DNA of 64,000 nt from Paenibacillus periandrae (GTDB taxonomy: Bacteria > Bacillota > Bacilli > Paenibacillales > NBRC-103111), in the NCBI RefSeq assembly GCF_022458865.1, contig NZ_JAJNMU010000017.1, forward strand, positions 124,001 through 188,000, in the 5' to 3' direction. The notes below the pieces were generated by a model. That model did no database searches. It had not been told where the DNA came from and saw only the letters and a program-made list of their open reading frames with translations. The number at the start of each line of letters is the position of its first letter. The stretch's first letter is position 1. The position numbers were made by a program, and so were the translations under genes. Shown one piece after another: positions 16,096 through 23,889 of the stretch.

Positions 16096-16863
16096 ATGCA
16101 GTATGAAAAGAGGTATAAAAAATTGAGCGCTAATAACTGGGAAGCTTTTTTTGATACGCATGCTCCTTTTTATATGAATAATGGTTTTACGAAAAATACG
16201 GCGGCCGAAGTTGATTTTGTTCTTGAGGAATTGCAGCTTCCCGTTGGAAGCTTCATTCTCGATGTGGGGTGTGGGACAGGAAGACATTCCATTGAGCTTG
16301 CACAGCGTGGGTATCAGGTTACAGGTATCGATATATCGTCGGGGATGCTGGAAGAAGCAATGACAGCAGCCAAAGCAGCAAAGGTTCATGTCGAGTGGGT
16401 TCATTGTGATGCAGTAAATTTCTCCCGAAGCGGATTTTTTGAAGCTGCAATATGTCTGTGTGAAGGTGCCTTTGGTTTAGTGGGTCAAGATGACGATCCC
16501 CTTGAGCATGATATGGCAATCCTCCGCAATGTGAGTCAGGCGCTTAAACCGAACGCCCGCTTTATTCTGACCACTTTAAATGCCTATTCAAAAATTAGGA
16601 GATTTACTCAAGAAGAGGTCGAACTTGGTATTTTTAATCCGGTAACGATGATTGAGCAAAGTGTCGTAGAATGGGATTTGCCGGAGGGAAAGAAGAACAT
16701 ACAGATGAAGGAGCGCAGATATTTTCCAACAGAGCTTCAACAAATGTTTGACAACGCAGGTTTTCACGTAGATAACATCTGGGGTGGTACCGCAGGACGA
16801 TGGGGGAAAAGAAAAATCAACCTCGATGAAGTGGAGATTATGGTAGTGGCAACCAAAAAATAA
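16096..16863 (+). CDS. Class I SAM-dependent methyltransferase
   Basis: About 255 residues with a Rossmann-type methyltransferase fold. Motif I is LDVGCGTGRHSIEL, the acidic end of strand 2 is VTGIDISSGML, and HCDAVNFS follows. The N-terminal AFFDTHAPFYMNNGFTKNT and the C-terminal REYFPTEL-like segment resemble small-molecule methyltransferases of Bacillales. ATG 16096 is chosen with AAGGGAG just before it, although spacing is short and the frame is open further upstream. The substrate is unknown. It is convergent with the glycosyltransferase gene. Confidence 0.82.
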   Translation: MQYEKRYKKLSANNWEAFFDTHAPFYMNNGFTKNTAAEVDFVLEELQLPVGSFILDVGCGTGRHSIELAQRGYQVTGIDISSGMLEEAMTAAKAAKVHVEWVHCDAVNFSRSGFFEAAICLCEGAFGLVGQDDDPLEHDMAILRNVSQALKPNARFILTTLNAYSKIRRFTQEEVELGIFNPVTMIEQSVVEWDLPEGKKNIQMKERRYFPTELQQMFDNAGFHVDNIWGGTAGRWGKRKINLDEVEIMVVATKK

Positions 16864-16866
16864 TTC

Positions 16867-16904
16867 AAAACAGGGATTGCTGATGTTCAGGCGATCCCTG
16901 TTTT
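16867..16904. terminator. Bidirectional terminator
   Basis: AAAACAGGGAT and ATCCCTGTTTT form a strong stem between two convergent genes, with A and T runs on the two sides. Confidence 0.88.
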
Positions 16905-16913
16905 CACTGTAAA

Positions 16914-17648
16914 CTAATGCTCTCTAAACATTAATGCCTTTATGGCGAATCGAGGCAAAATCAGCTGTCTACGCCACCTCGACGGTTGTTTAATTAACCG
17001 ATACAACCATTCTGCATGTAATTTTTGCCAAACCTCCGGTGCCCGTTTGACCTTGCCTGCAATAACATCAAGACTTCCTCCGACACCGATAGCAATTTTG
17101 GCATTCAGCTTTGATTTGTACTTATGAATCCATCGTTCAGCGTATGGCGCCCCAAGTGCTACGATTAAGAAGTCAGGTGCCAAGGACTGAATTTCTTGAA
17201 CAATCCTTGCATCATCCTCCTGTTTAAAAAAGCCATGATGCCTGCCCAGTATGGATACATTCGGATAGGTTTGAGTAATCACTTCCGCTGCTCTTTTACT
17301 TGTAGCATCGTCTGCACCGAGAAAGTAAAATGACCATTTTTTGTGATTTCCAGCCTCCAGCAGCTTGAAGAGCAGGTCACATCCGGTAACCCTTTCTGGA
17401 AGATGTCCACCTTTGAAGCGGGAAACCATGACGATGCCAATACCGTCAGCCGTAACGAGACCGGCCTCATCAACAATGGCACGCAGCGATTGATCGTGTT
17501 GGCAGGACATTACGATTTCCGGATTCCCCGTTACGACATGGAAAAGCTCTGATTTATGTTTATCTACGACCTTGTCAAGTACTTGTACGGTTTGGTCCAT
17601 TGTCATTTTGGGAAAAGGAATGCCCATGATTTTGGCGACATTATCCAT
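16914..17648 (-). CDS. tagA: WecG/TagA/CpsF-family glycosyltransferase
   Basis: A 244-residue enzyme of the WecG/TagA family, which transfers N-acetylmannosamine (TagA) or related sugars to an undecaprenyl-linked precursor in wall teichoic acid or polysaccharide synthesis. Family blocks are HVVTGNPEIVMSC, TADGIGIVMVSRF, RVTGCDLLFKLLE, and DFLIVALGAPYAERWIHKY. The final KVKRAPEVWQKLHAEWLYRL is the conserved C-terminal membrane-association segment. The ATG follows GGTGGAG. It stands alone, with no other teichoic acid gene here, so the exact acceptor is uncertain and the symbol is by family. Confidence 0.85.
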   Translation of the reverse strand: MDNVAKIMGIPFPKMTMDQTVQVLDKVVDKHKSELFHVVTGNPEIVMSCQHDQSLRAIVDEAGLVTADGIGIVMVSRFKGGHLPERVTGCDLLFKLLEAGNHKKWSFYFLGADDATSKRAAEVITQTYPNVSILGRHHGFFKQEDDARIVQEIQSLAPDFLIVALGAPYAERWIHKYKSKLNAKIAIGVGGSLDVIAGKVKRAPEVWQKLHAEWLYRLIKQPSRWRRQLILPRFAIKALMFREH

Positions 17649-17926
17649 TGAAGAAACTCCACCTTCGTTTCAGATATCCCTATATATTAACACGATTTAA
17701 GCTAAGGGGCTATACTGCTGTCCAAGAACACAAGAATGAATCTGCCAATGCGCAACGGGTTCAAGATGACAACAAACAGTAGGAAAAGGTGAAATTAGGG
17801 ACTGGTTACTTTTCGAATTCGCGTTATAATCAAGGTGATACGGAGACTGCCATACCAGCTCGTCACAAAGTATCAGACTTGTCATGAATCCGTTTAAATG
17901 CTGAAGAGGGTAGAGGAGGAGTCAAA

Positions 17927-19216
17927 ATGAGTTCAAATGCAAGCAAGCCTGTAAGCGCAATCATTGTAGGTGCGGGACAACGCAGTCTCGTCTATGCATC
18001 CTACGCAGAACGTTATCCCGACCAATTACAGATTGAAGGTGTGGTGGAGCCGGACCCGGAGCGCAGACAACTGGCTGCGGAGCGTTTTGGCATTTCTGCT
18101 CACAACACGTTTGCCTCCGTAGAGGAATTGTTAGACCGTGCTCAACTGGCGGACGCAGTAATTAATGGTACGATGGACGAGCTTCATGTGTCAACAACCC
18201 TGCCCTTGCTGGAACACGGGTATCATGTGCTGCTGGAAAAGCCGATTGGTGTGACGGAGGAGGAGACGCTGGAGCTGGAAGCTGCTGCGCTTAAATATAA
18301 CCGGATTGTGATGATATGCCATGTGCTTCGTTATGCGCCCTTTTACAAGAAAGTGAAGCAGCTGGTGTCTGACGGCGAAATCGGCGAAATCCTGACGATG
18401 CATACCTCGGAGCATGTGAGCTATCATCATATGGCGGTATCCTTTGTCCGCGGCAAATGGAGCTCCGAAGCCCAATGCGGATCCTCAATGCTGATGGCCA
18501 AATGCTGCCATGATCTGGATTTGGTGTCCTGGCTGATGGGGAAGGCACGGCCTCAGCAAGTAAGCAGCTTCGGCAGCCGTATGCAGTTCAGACCGGAGAA
18601 AGCACCTGTGGGAGCCGGCACCCGCTGTCTGACTGATTGCAGCATTGAAGAATCCTGTATGTACTCAGCGCGTAAGCATTATTTGAATATGGAGCGCTGG
18701 GGCTTCTATGTGTGGAATAACTATCACCTGGGTATACGGATGAGTGAGGAGGATAAGCTGGAATCGTTGCGTACGGATAATCCTTACGGCCGCTGTGTAT
18801 GGCATTGCGATAACGATGTTGTAGACCACCAGTCTGTCATTATTGAATTTGATAATTTGGCAACAGCATCCCACAATATGGTAGGTACCGCTTCAAGATC
18901 CTGCCGCATTCTGCATATCATCGGTACGCATGGGGAGATTCAAGGGGTTCTTGAGGACGGATATTTCTATTTGCGTCAGCCAGACCCGGTTAAAGGGCGT
19001 GAATACAAGGAGCACAAGATTGCCGTAGATGTAGCTGACGACAGTCATGGCGGGGGTGATCTTCTATTAGTAGAAGATTTCGTGCGTGCCTTGCGCGGAG
19101 AACAGCCATCTATCTCCTCTACTACACTTGAACAATCGGTAGATGGTCACCGGATCGGCTTTGCAGCGGAACGATCCAGACGTCTTAACCAACAGGTAAG
19201 ACTCGAATTGAATTAG
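17927..19216 (+). CDS. Gfo/Idh/MocA-family oxidoreductase
   Basis: A 429-residue NAD(P)-dependent sugar or polyol dehydrogenase. A Rossmann domain opens with AIIVGAGQRS, and the family's EKPIG motif (HVLLEKPIGV) and CHVLRYAPFYKKVK follow. The second domain contains CCHDLDL, with the catalytic-type His. A Cys-rich insertion (CLTDCSIEESC, about residues 228-240) occurs in one Gfo/Idh subgroup and might bind a metal. ATG 17927 has AGAGGAGGAG upstream. The gene stands alone, so the substrate is unknown. Confidence 0.85.
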   Translation: MSSNASKPVSAIIVGAGQRSLVYASYAERYPDQLQIEGVVEPDPERRQLAAERFGISAHNTFASVEELLDRAQLADAVINGTMDELHVSTTLPLLEHGYHVLLEKPIGVTEEETLELEAAALKYNRIVMICHVLRYAPFYKKVKQLVSDGEIGEILTMHTSEHVSYHHMAVSFVRGKWSSEAQCGSSMLMAKCCHDLDLVSWLMGKARPQQVSSFGSRMQFRPEKAPVGAGTRCLTDCSIEESCMYSARKHYLNMERWGFYVWNNYHLGIRMSEEDKLESLRTDNPYGRCVWHCDNDVVDHQSVIIEFDNLATASHNMVGTASRSCRILHIIGTHGEIQGVLEDGYFYLRQPDPVKGREYKEHKIAVDVADDSHGGGDLLLVEDFVRALRGEQPSISSTTLEQSVDGHRIGFAAERSRRLNQQVRLELN

Positions 19217-19250
19217 AGATCTTCATGTGGGATTTACCAAGTACGAATGG

Positions 19251-19279
19251 ACCGCACGGTGACAGCCCGAGCGGTTTTT
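19251..19279 (+). terminator. Terminator of oxidoreductase gene
   Basis: ACCGC and GCGGT pair across a 15-base loop, followed by TTTTTC. Confidence 0.6.
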
Positions 19280-19323
19280 CTATGAATACAGCTGTTTTTA
19301 CAGTTCATATTGCAAAAAGACTA

Positions 19324-19366
19324 TATCATTTTTTCTAATGAAAACTATCATTTTTAATAATGAAAA
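19324..19366 (+). repeat. Two 22-bp-spaced direct repeats upstream of cysJ
   Basis: TATCATTTTTTCTAATGAAAA and TATCATTTTTAATAATGAAAA start 22 bases apart, two helical turns. They lie about 190 bases before the sulfite reductase start. Each half also has weak dyad symmetry (TCATT/AATGA). This is a candidate operator for a sulfur regulator, by inference only. Confidence 0.45.
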
Positions 19367-19555
19367 GGGGTAAATCAGGGCAAATCACCCCGTTTTCTAT
19401 GTCTTTTTGTTTAAAATGGATATTAATGTAATAAAACCATTTATCAGGATGAAATGTCTCCGTTGATCGTTTTGTTGTAATATGTTAGGTTAGTATTTGA
19501 TGAAATGTCGATTTGGATAGAAAAAAGATTTTATGTTTATGAGAGGTGGATATTG

Positions 19556-21412
19556 TTGCAACTTCAGGTAACGAACAGTCCTTTTAATCAGGAGCAAGTC
19601 GAGCTTCTTAATCGCCTTCTGCCAACCTTAACAGATTCACAGCAGGTATGGATCAGCGGGTATTTGTCCGCCCTACAAAGAACAGCTGCATCGGCATCGA
19701 TCGTCGCTGATCAGCAAGCAAGTGCGGTCGCAGTTGTGGAAGCACTTCCTACAGTCAGTCAACCTGTTATTTCCCGTGAAGTGACGATTCTATTTGGTTC
19801 CCAAACCGGTAATTGTCAGCGTCTGGCTGGCAGCTTGTCACGTAAGCTCGAAGAGCAAGGGTTTCAGGTAACCTTGTCTTCCATGAACAACTTCAAATCG
19901 AATGGCTTGAAGAAGGTCGAGAATTTGTTGGTGCTGGTAAGTACCCATGGTGAAGGTGAGCCGCCGGATAATGCCCGGTCCTTCCACGAATTCCTTTATA
20001 GCAAAAGAGCACCCCAATTAGAAAACCTGCGTTTTTCCGTGCTTGCCTTGGGAGATACTTCGTATGAGTTTTTCTGCCAAACCGGCAAGGATTTCGATAC
20101 TCGTCTGGAGGAGCTTGGCGGTCAACGATTGACTCCTCGTGTTGATTGCGATCTCGATTATGACGAACCGGTAGCAGAATGGTTTGAGCATGTTCTAAGT
20201 TCTTTAAGCGGAAGCCAACCTACATCTGCATCGGCATCGAATGCTGCCCAAGTATCGGTTAGCACAATCGGGCAAGAGCAATCTGAGTATTCCCGTACGA
20301 ACCCTTTTAAAGCCGAAGTACTGGAAAATTTGAATCTGAATGGCCGCGGCTCAGATCGGGAAACCCGTCATCTTGAACTGTCGCTTGAGGGCTCCAATTT
20401 ACAGTTTGAGCCTGGCGATTGCGTAGGGATTTATCCGGAAAATCACCCGGAATTAGTAGATTCACTGATTAAGGCTATGAACTGGAATCCTGAGGAGTCC
20501 GTTCCGGTGAACAAGAAGGGTGAAGAGCATCCTTTACGTGAAGCGCTGCTGTATCATCTTGAAATTACGGTACTGACAAAGCCATTATTGGAGCAGGCTG
20601 CGCAGTTGTTCTCCAACCCTAAGCTGAGTGAGCTGTTGGCACCAGGACATGAGCAGGAGCTTAAGGCGTATATGGATGGTCGCGATTTGCTGGATTTGGT
20701 TGAGGATTTCTCACCGGGTCAAGTCTCGGCTCGCAGCTTTACAGCTATTTTGCGGAAATTGCCTGCCCGTCTCTATTCGATAGCCAGCAGCCTTAAGGCT
20801 AACCCGGATGAGGTGCATGTTACAATCAGGGCAGTTCGTTATGAAGCCCATGGTCGGGAACGGTATGGCGTATGCTCCGTTCATTGTGCAGAGCGTTTAG
20901 AGAATGGCAGCACCTTGCCTATTTATATTCAGCACAATCCGAATTTCAAGCTTCCAACGAACCCGGATGTCCCTGTTATTATGATTGGTCCAGGTACGGG
21001 GGTCGCTCCATTCCGGTCTTTTCTGGAGGAACGCGAGGAGCTTGGTGCACAAGGAAAAACGTGGCTGTTCTACGGCGATCGGCATTTTGTTACCGACTTT
21101 CTGTATCAGACCGATTGGCAGCGTATGCTTAAAGAGGGCGTGCTGACACGTCTGGATGTTGCGTTTTCTCGCGATACGGAAGAAAAGGTATACGTACAGC
21201 ATCGTTTGCTGGAAAAAAGCAGCGATGTCTTTGGATGGCTTCAAGAAGGTGCACATATCTATGTTTGCGGCGACGAAAAGCATATGGCACATGACGTCCA
21301 TGCTGCGTTGGTCACTATCCTCCAGCAGGAAGGCAACATGAGTCCTGAAGAAGCTGTCGCTTATCTGGACGATTTGCAGCAGCAGCAGCGTTACCAGCGC
21401 GACGTGTATTAA
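19556..21412 (+). CDS. cysJ: Assimilatory sulfite reductase (NADPH), flavoprotein subunit
   Basis: A 618-residue electron-transfer subunit that passes electrons from NADPH through FAD and FMN to CysI, reducing sulfite to sulfide. The flavodoxin domain (about 75-215) has LFGSQTGNCQRLA and LVSTHGEGEPPD. The FAD/NADPH reductase part has RLYSIASSL, GVCSVHCAE and GPGTGVAPFRSFL, and ends in the family's RYQRDVY. TTG 19556 follows GAGAGGTGG and gives the usual MQLQVTNSPFNQEQ start, so the longer frame to 19505 is rejected. cysI follows 37 bases later. Confidence 0.95.
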   Translation: MQLQVTNSPFNQEQVELLNRLLPTLTDSQQVWISGYLSALQRTAASASIVADQQASAVAVVEALPTVSQPVISREVTILFGSQTGNCQRLAGSLSRKLEEQGFQVTLSSMNNFKSNGLKKVENLLVLVSTHGEGEPPDNARSFHEFLYSKRAPQLENLRFSVLALGDTSYEFFCQTGKDFDTRLEELGGQRLTPRVDCDLDYDEPVAEWFEHVLSSLSGSQPTSASASNAAQVSVSTIGQEQSEYSRTNPFKAEVLENLNLNGRGSDRETRHLELSLEGSNLQFEPGDCVGIYPENHPELVDSLIKAMNWNPEESVPVNKKGEEHPLREALLYHLEITVLTKPLLEQAAQLFSNPKLSELLAPGHEQELKAYMDGRDLLDLVEDFSPGQVSARSFTAILRKLPARLYSIASSLKANPDEVHVTIRAVRYEAHGRERYGVCSVHCAERLENGSTLPIYIQHNPNFKLPTNPDVPVIMIGPGTGVAPFRSFLEEREELGAQGKTWLFYGDRHFVTDFLYQTDWQRMLKEGVLTRLDVAFSRDTEEKVYVQHRLLEKSSDVFGWLQEGAHIYVCGDEKHMAHDVHAALVTILQQEGNMSPEEAVAYLDDLQQQQRYQRDVY

Positions 21413-21449
21413 TAGAAGATGGATTGAGTGCGAGAGGAGAAAAGCAACT

Positions 21450-23174
21450 ATGGCGAATGATCAATTGGTGAAGCCTGTAGGCGGACCGCCAAGCGAAGTT
21501 GAGCATATTAAGAGCGAGAGCAATTACCTGCGTGGAGCGCTCGTAGAAACGATAGGAAACCCGATAACCGGCGGTTTGCCCGAGGATGATAATCGGCTGT
21601 TAAAATTTCATGGGAGCTACATGCAGGATGATAGGGACTTGCGTAACGAACGTGAAAAACAAAAGCTGGAGCCTTCTTACCAGTTCATGCTGCGCGTAGT
21701 GGCGCCAGGCGGCGTTGCTACACCAACCCAATGGCTAACCATGGACAGTTTGGCTCAAAAATATGGTAATGGAACGCTGCGTGTAACAACACGTCAAGCT
21801 TTTCAAATGCACGGGGTTCTCAAATGGAACTTGAAAAAGACGATTCGCACCATTAACGACACGCTGATGACTACATTAGCTGCCTGTGGTGATGTAAACC
21901 GTAATGTAATGAGTAATCCGAATCCTTACCAATCTGAGGTTCATGCCGAGGTTTACGATTGGGCACGCAAGATTAGCGATCACTTGTCCCCGCGGACACC
22001 GGCTTATCACGAAATATGGCTCGATGGCGAAAAGGTTCTCGACAGTACTGAAGGCCAGGCAGAAGTAGAGCCGATTTATGGTCCTGTGTACTTGCCGCGT
22101 AAGTTCAAAATCGGTATGGCCGTTCCTCCTTCCAATGATGTAGATGTGTTTTCTCAGGATCTGGGTTACATTGCCATCGTGGAAAATGGGAAGCTGCTTG
22201 GGTTTAACGTTACGGTTGGCGGCGGAATGGGCATGACTCATGGCGATACAAGCACTTACCCGCAGCTGGGTCGTGTTATTGGCTTCTGCACACCGGAGCA
22301 AGTGATTGATGTAGCAGAGAAGACGGTTACGATCCAGCGCGATTACGGAAACCGTTCTGTCCGCAAAAATGCTCGTTTCAAATACACGATCGACCGCCAT
22401 GGTCTGGAGTGGTTTGTAACCGAGCTGCATAACAGAATGGGCTGGCAGCTGGAAGCTGCACGTGCGTATCATTTTGATCATAACGGCGACCGTTACGGTT
22501 GGGTGAAGGGCAGTAACGGCAGATGGAACTTGACGCTTTACGTTCAAAGTGGACGGATTCAAGATCAAGAGGGCTACCTTCTGATGACGGCACTGCGCGA
22601 AATCGCCAAGATTCATACGGGTGACTTCCGGTTAACACCGAATCAGAACGTGATCATTGCCAACGTAACTACGCCGAAGAAGCGTAAAGTCATGGAGCTT
22701 GTCGAGCAGTATGGACTGTCTGATGGTGCTCACCAATCTGCATTGCGCAGAAGCTCCTTGTCCTGTGTGGCCTTGCCAACCTGTGGGCTGGCCATGGCTG
22801 AGGCCGAACGTTATTTGCCAGTCTTGATGGGTAAGCTGGAGCTGATCCTTGATGAAGTTGGTTTGCGCGAGGAAGAGATTGTGATTCGGATGACTGGCTG
22901 CCCTAACGGGTGCGCAAGACCTGGATTGGGTGAAATCTCGTTTATTGGTAAGGCACCAGGCAAATATAATATGTATATGGGTGCTGGTTTTACCGGAGAC
23001 AGACTGAACAAGCTGTACCGGGAAAATATCGGTGAGACCGAAATTCTGGATACACTCAAGCCTATTTTCCACCGGTATGCGAAAGAGCGGACACAAGGTG
23101 AGCATTTTGGAGATTTTGTTATCCGTACCGGCTATGTAAAAGCAGTGACTTCAGGATTGAATTTTCACGACTAA
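21450..23174 (+). CDS. cysI: Assimilatory sulfite reductase (NADPH), hemoprotein subunit
   Basis: A 574-residue siroheme and 4Fe-4S subunit that carries out the six-electron reduction of sulfite. The cluster ligands are visible as CVALPTC and CPNGC. The substrate- and siroheme-binding arginines lie in RVTTRQAFQMHGV, and the parasite loop and ferredoxin-like halves are complete. ATG 21450 follows GAGAGGAG. It forms an operon with cysJ, the usual Firmicute order. Its 3' end is followed by the repeat-rich spacer at 23.2-23.8 kb. Confidence 0.96.
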   Translation: MANDQLVKPVGGPPSEVEHIKSESNYLRGALVETIGNPITGGLPEDDNRLLKFHGSYMQDDRDLRNEREKQKLEPSYQFMLRVVAPGGVATPTQWLTMDSLAQKYGNGTLRVTTRQAFQMHGVLKWNLKKTIRTINDTLMTTLAACGDVNRNVMSNPNPYQSEVHAEVYDWARKISDHLSPRTPAYHEIWLDGEKVLDSTEGQAEVEPIYGPVYLPRKFKIGMAVPPSNDVDVFSQDLGYIAIVENGKLLGFNVTVGGGMGMTHGDTSTYPQLGRVIGFCTPEQVIDVAEKTVTIQRDYGNRSVRKNARFKYTIDRHGLEWFVTELHNRMGWQLEAARAYHFDHNGDRYGWVKGSNGRWNLTLYVQSGRIQDQEGYLLMTALREIAKIHTGDFRLTPNQNVIIANVTTPKKRKVMELVEQYGLSDGAHQSALRRSSLSCVALPTCGLAMAEAERYLPVLMGKLELILDEVGLREEEIVIRMTGCPNGCARPGLGEISFIGKAPGKYNMYMGAGFTGDRLNKLYRENIGETEILDTLKPIFHRYAKERTQGEHFGDFVIRTGYVKAVTSGLNFHD

Positions 23175-23217
23175 ATAATAAGCTGAACTCAACATCCGCA
23201 CTGCTGAGAACCGCTAC

Positions 23218-23335
23218 GAAAGCAGACCCTTCTTCCAATCGCTGTTGCAGCCCGATTCTTTGTATTTTTATCCCACAGGGGTAAGAATCTGTCTGCAGAG
23301 GCGAACACTACGTTTCTCCGGAAGGGTCCGCTTTC
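23218..23335. repeat. Interspersed palindromic repeat, copy 1
   Basis: The outer arms GAAAGCAGACCCTTC (23218-23232) and GAAGGGTCCGCTTTC (23321-23335) pair with one mismatch. The interior carries AGGCGAACACTACGTTTCTCC, related to sequences at 23590 (opposite strand) and 62781. It lies just downstream of cysI. Confidence 0.65.
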
Positions 23336-23388
23336 TCCGCTCCGGTTTGGTGTTCTTTAGTTCATCTTATATAATTTTAATTTAAACC

Positions 23389-23436
23389 ATATATCAAGAA
23401 GACCAGGGATATTCGACTCTGGTCTTCTTGATATAT
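23389..23436 (+). terminator. Perfect 18-bp hairpin downstream of cysJI
   Basis: The arms 23389-23406 and 23419-23436 (ATATATCAAGAAGACCAG and its complement) are exact, with a 12-base loop. There is no long T tract, but the AT-rich stem base could serve as one. It is probably the cysJI terminator. Confidence 0.6.
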
Positions 23437-23451
23437 TTATAATATTAAAGA

Positions 23452-23537
23452 TTTAAAAGTCCGGTGATAGCTTCGTAAGCATCTTCTTGGAAGGATATTT
23501 GACGACGCAGCGGAAGCTTTTTCACCGGACTTTTAAA
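23452..23537. repeat. 86-bp inverted-repeat element
   Basis: The perfect 16-bp terminal arms TTTAAAAGTCCGGTGA (23452-23467) and its complement (23522-23537) enclose a second inner pair, AGCTTC/GAAGCT. The arrangement resembles a miniature inverted-repeat element. No coding capacity. Confidence 0.65.
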
Positions 23538-23589
23538 GCAAGCAGCACCAAGCTCAGGTGTAGAACAAGAGAGGGAACGGCTGTGGGGT

Positions 23590-23614
23590 GGAGAAGCGGC
23601 AGCGTCCGCCTTTG
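23590..23614 (-). repeat. Interspersed repeat core, copy 2 (inverted)
   Basis: GGAGAAGCGGCAGCGTCCGCC is the reverse complement, with a few changes, of the core at 62781-62803 and a relative of the one at 23295. It sits in a longer GC-richer stretch (about 23560-23710) that also shows imperfect dyads and has no gene. Confidence 0.55.
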
Positions 23615-23790
23615 AAGCTCGTGTTCCAACCACTGCAAGCCTGCATTCATGGAATACGGCTTCGACAGCGGTCGGAATCCCATAGTCGCTTCCCTCCCCA
23701 CGCACCAAAGTAAATTGCACATCAATGACGCCATAAGTCTTTTTTCTTAATAATTGACAATTTGCAACTATACATAACCTGCACGCTATA

Positions 23791-23819
23791 TTGACATTAA
23801 AAGCGAGTAATGATATAAA
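23791..23819 (+). promoter_or_regulatory. Sigma-A promoter of htpG
   Basis: TTGACA (23791-23796) and TATAAA (23814-23819) are separated by exactly 17 bases. The expected start of transcription falls at or just before the CIRCE element. Confidence 0.85.
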
Positions 23820-23827
23820 AATAGAGA

Positions 23828-23854
23828 ATAGCACTCAAAGGCTGAGAGTGCTAA
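23828..23854 (+). promoter_or_regulatory. CIRCE operator (HrcA binding site) before htpG
   Basis: ATAGCACTC-N9-GAGTGCTAA differs from the CIRCE consensus TTAGCACTC-N9-GAGTGCTAA at one base. It begins nine bases after the -10 box and 36 bases before the htpG start codon, the classical place for HrcA repression. Confidence 0.92.
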
Positions 23855-23889
23855 TCTATTTTTGTTCGATACTCAAAGGAGAGATTCAA

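Noticed and set aside
17649..17926. Short plus-strand frame ending NESANAQRVQDDNKQ before the Gfo/Idh gene
   Set aside because: No start codon or ribosome site and no recognisable family; reported here only as an unassigned stretch.
21876..22616. Long antisense open frame (246 codons) inside cysI
   Set aside because: Shadow frame of cysI; composition is that of a reversed coding sequence and no family is recognisable.
23445..23834. Minus-strand open frame of 129 codons between cysI and htpG
   Set aside because: It covers the palindromic repeats and the htpG promoter, and has no start context or family resemblance.
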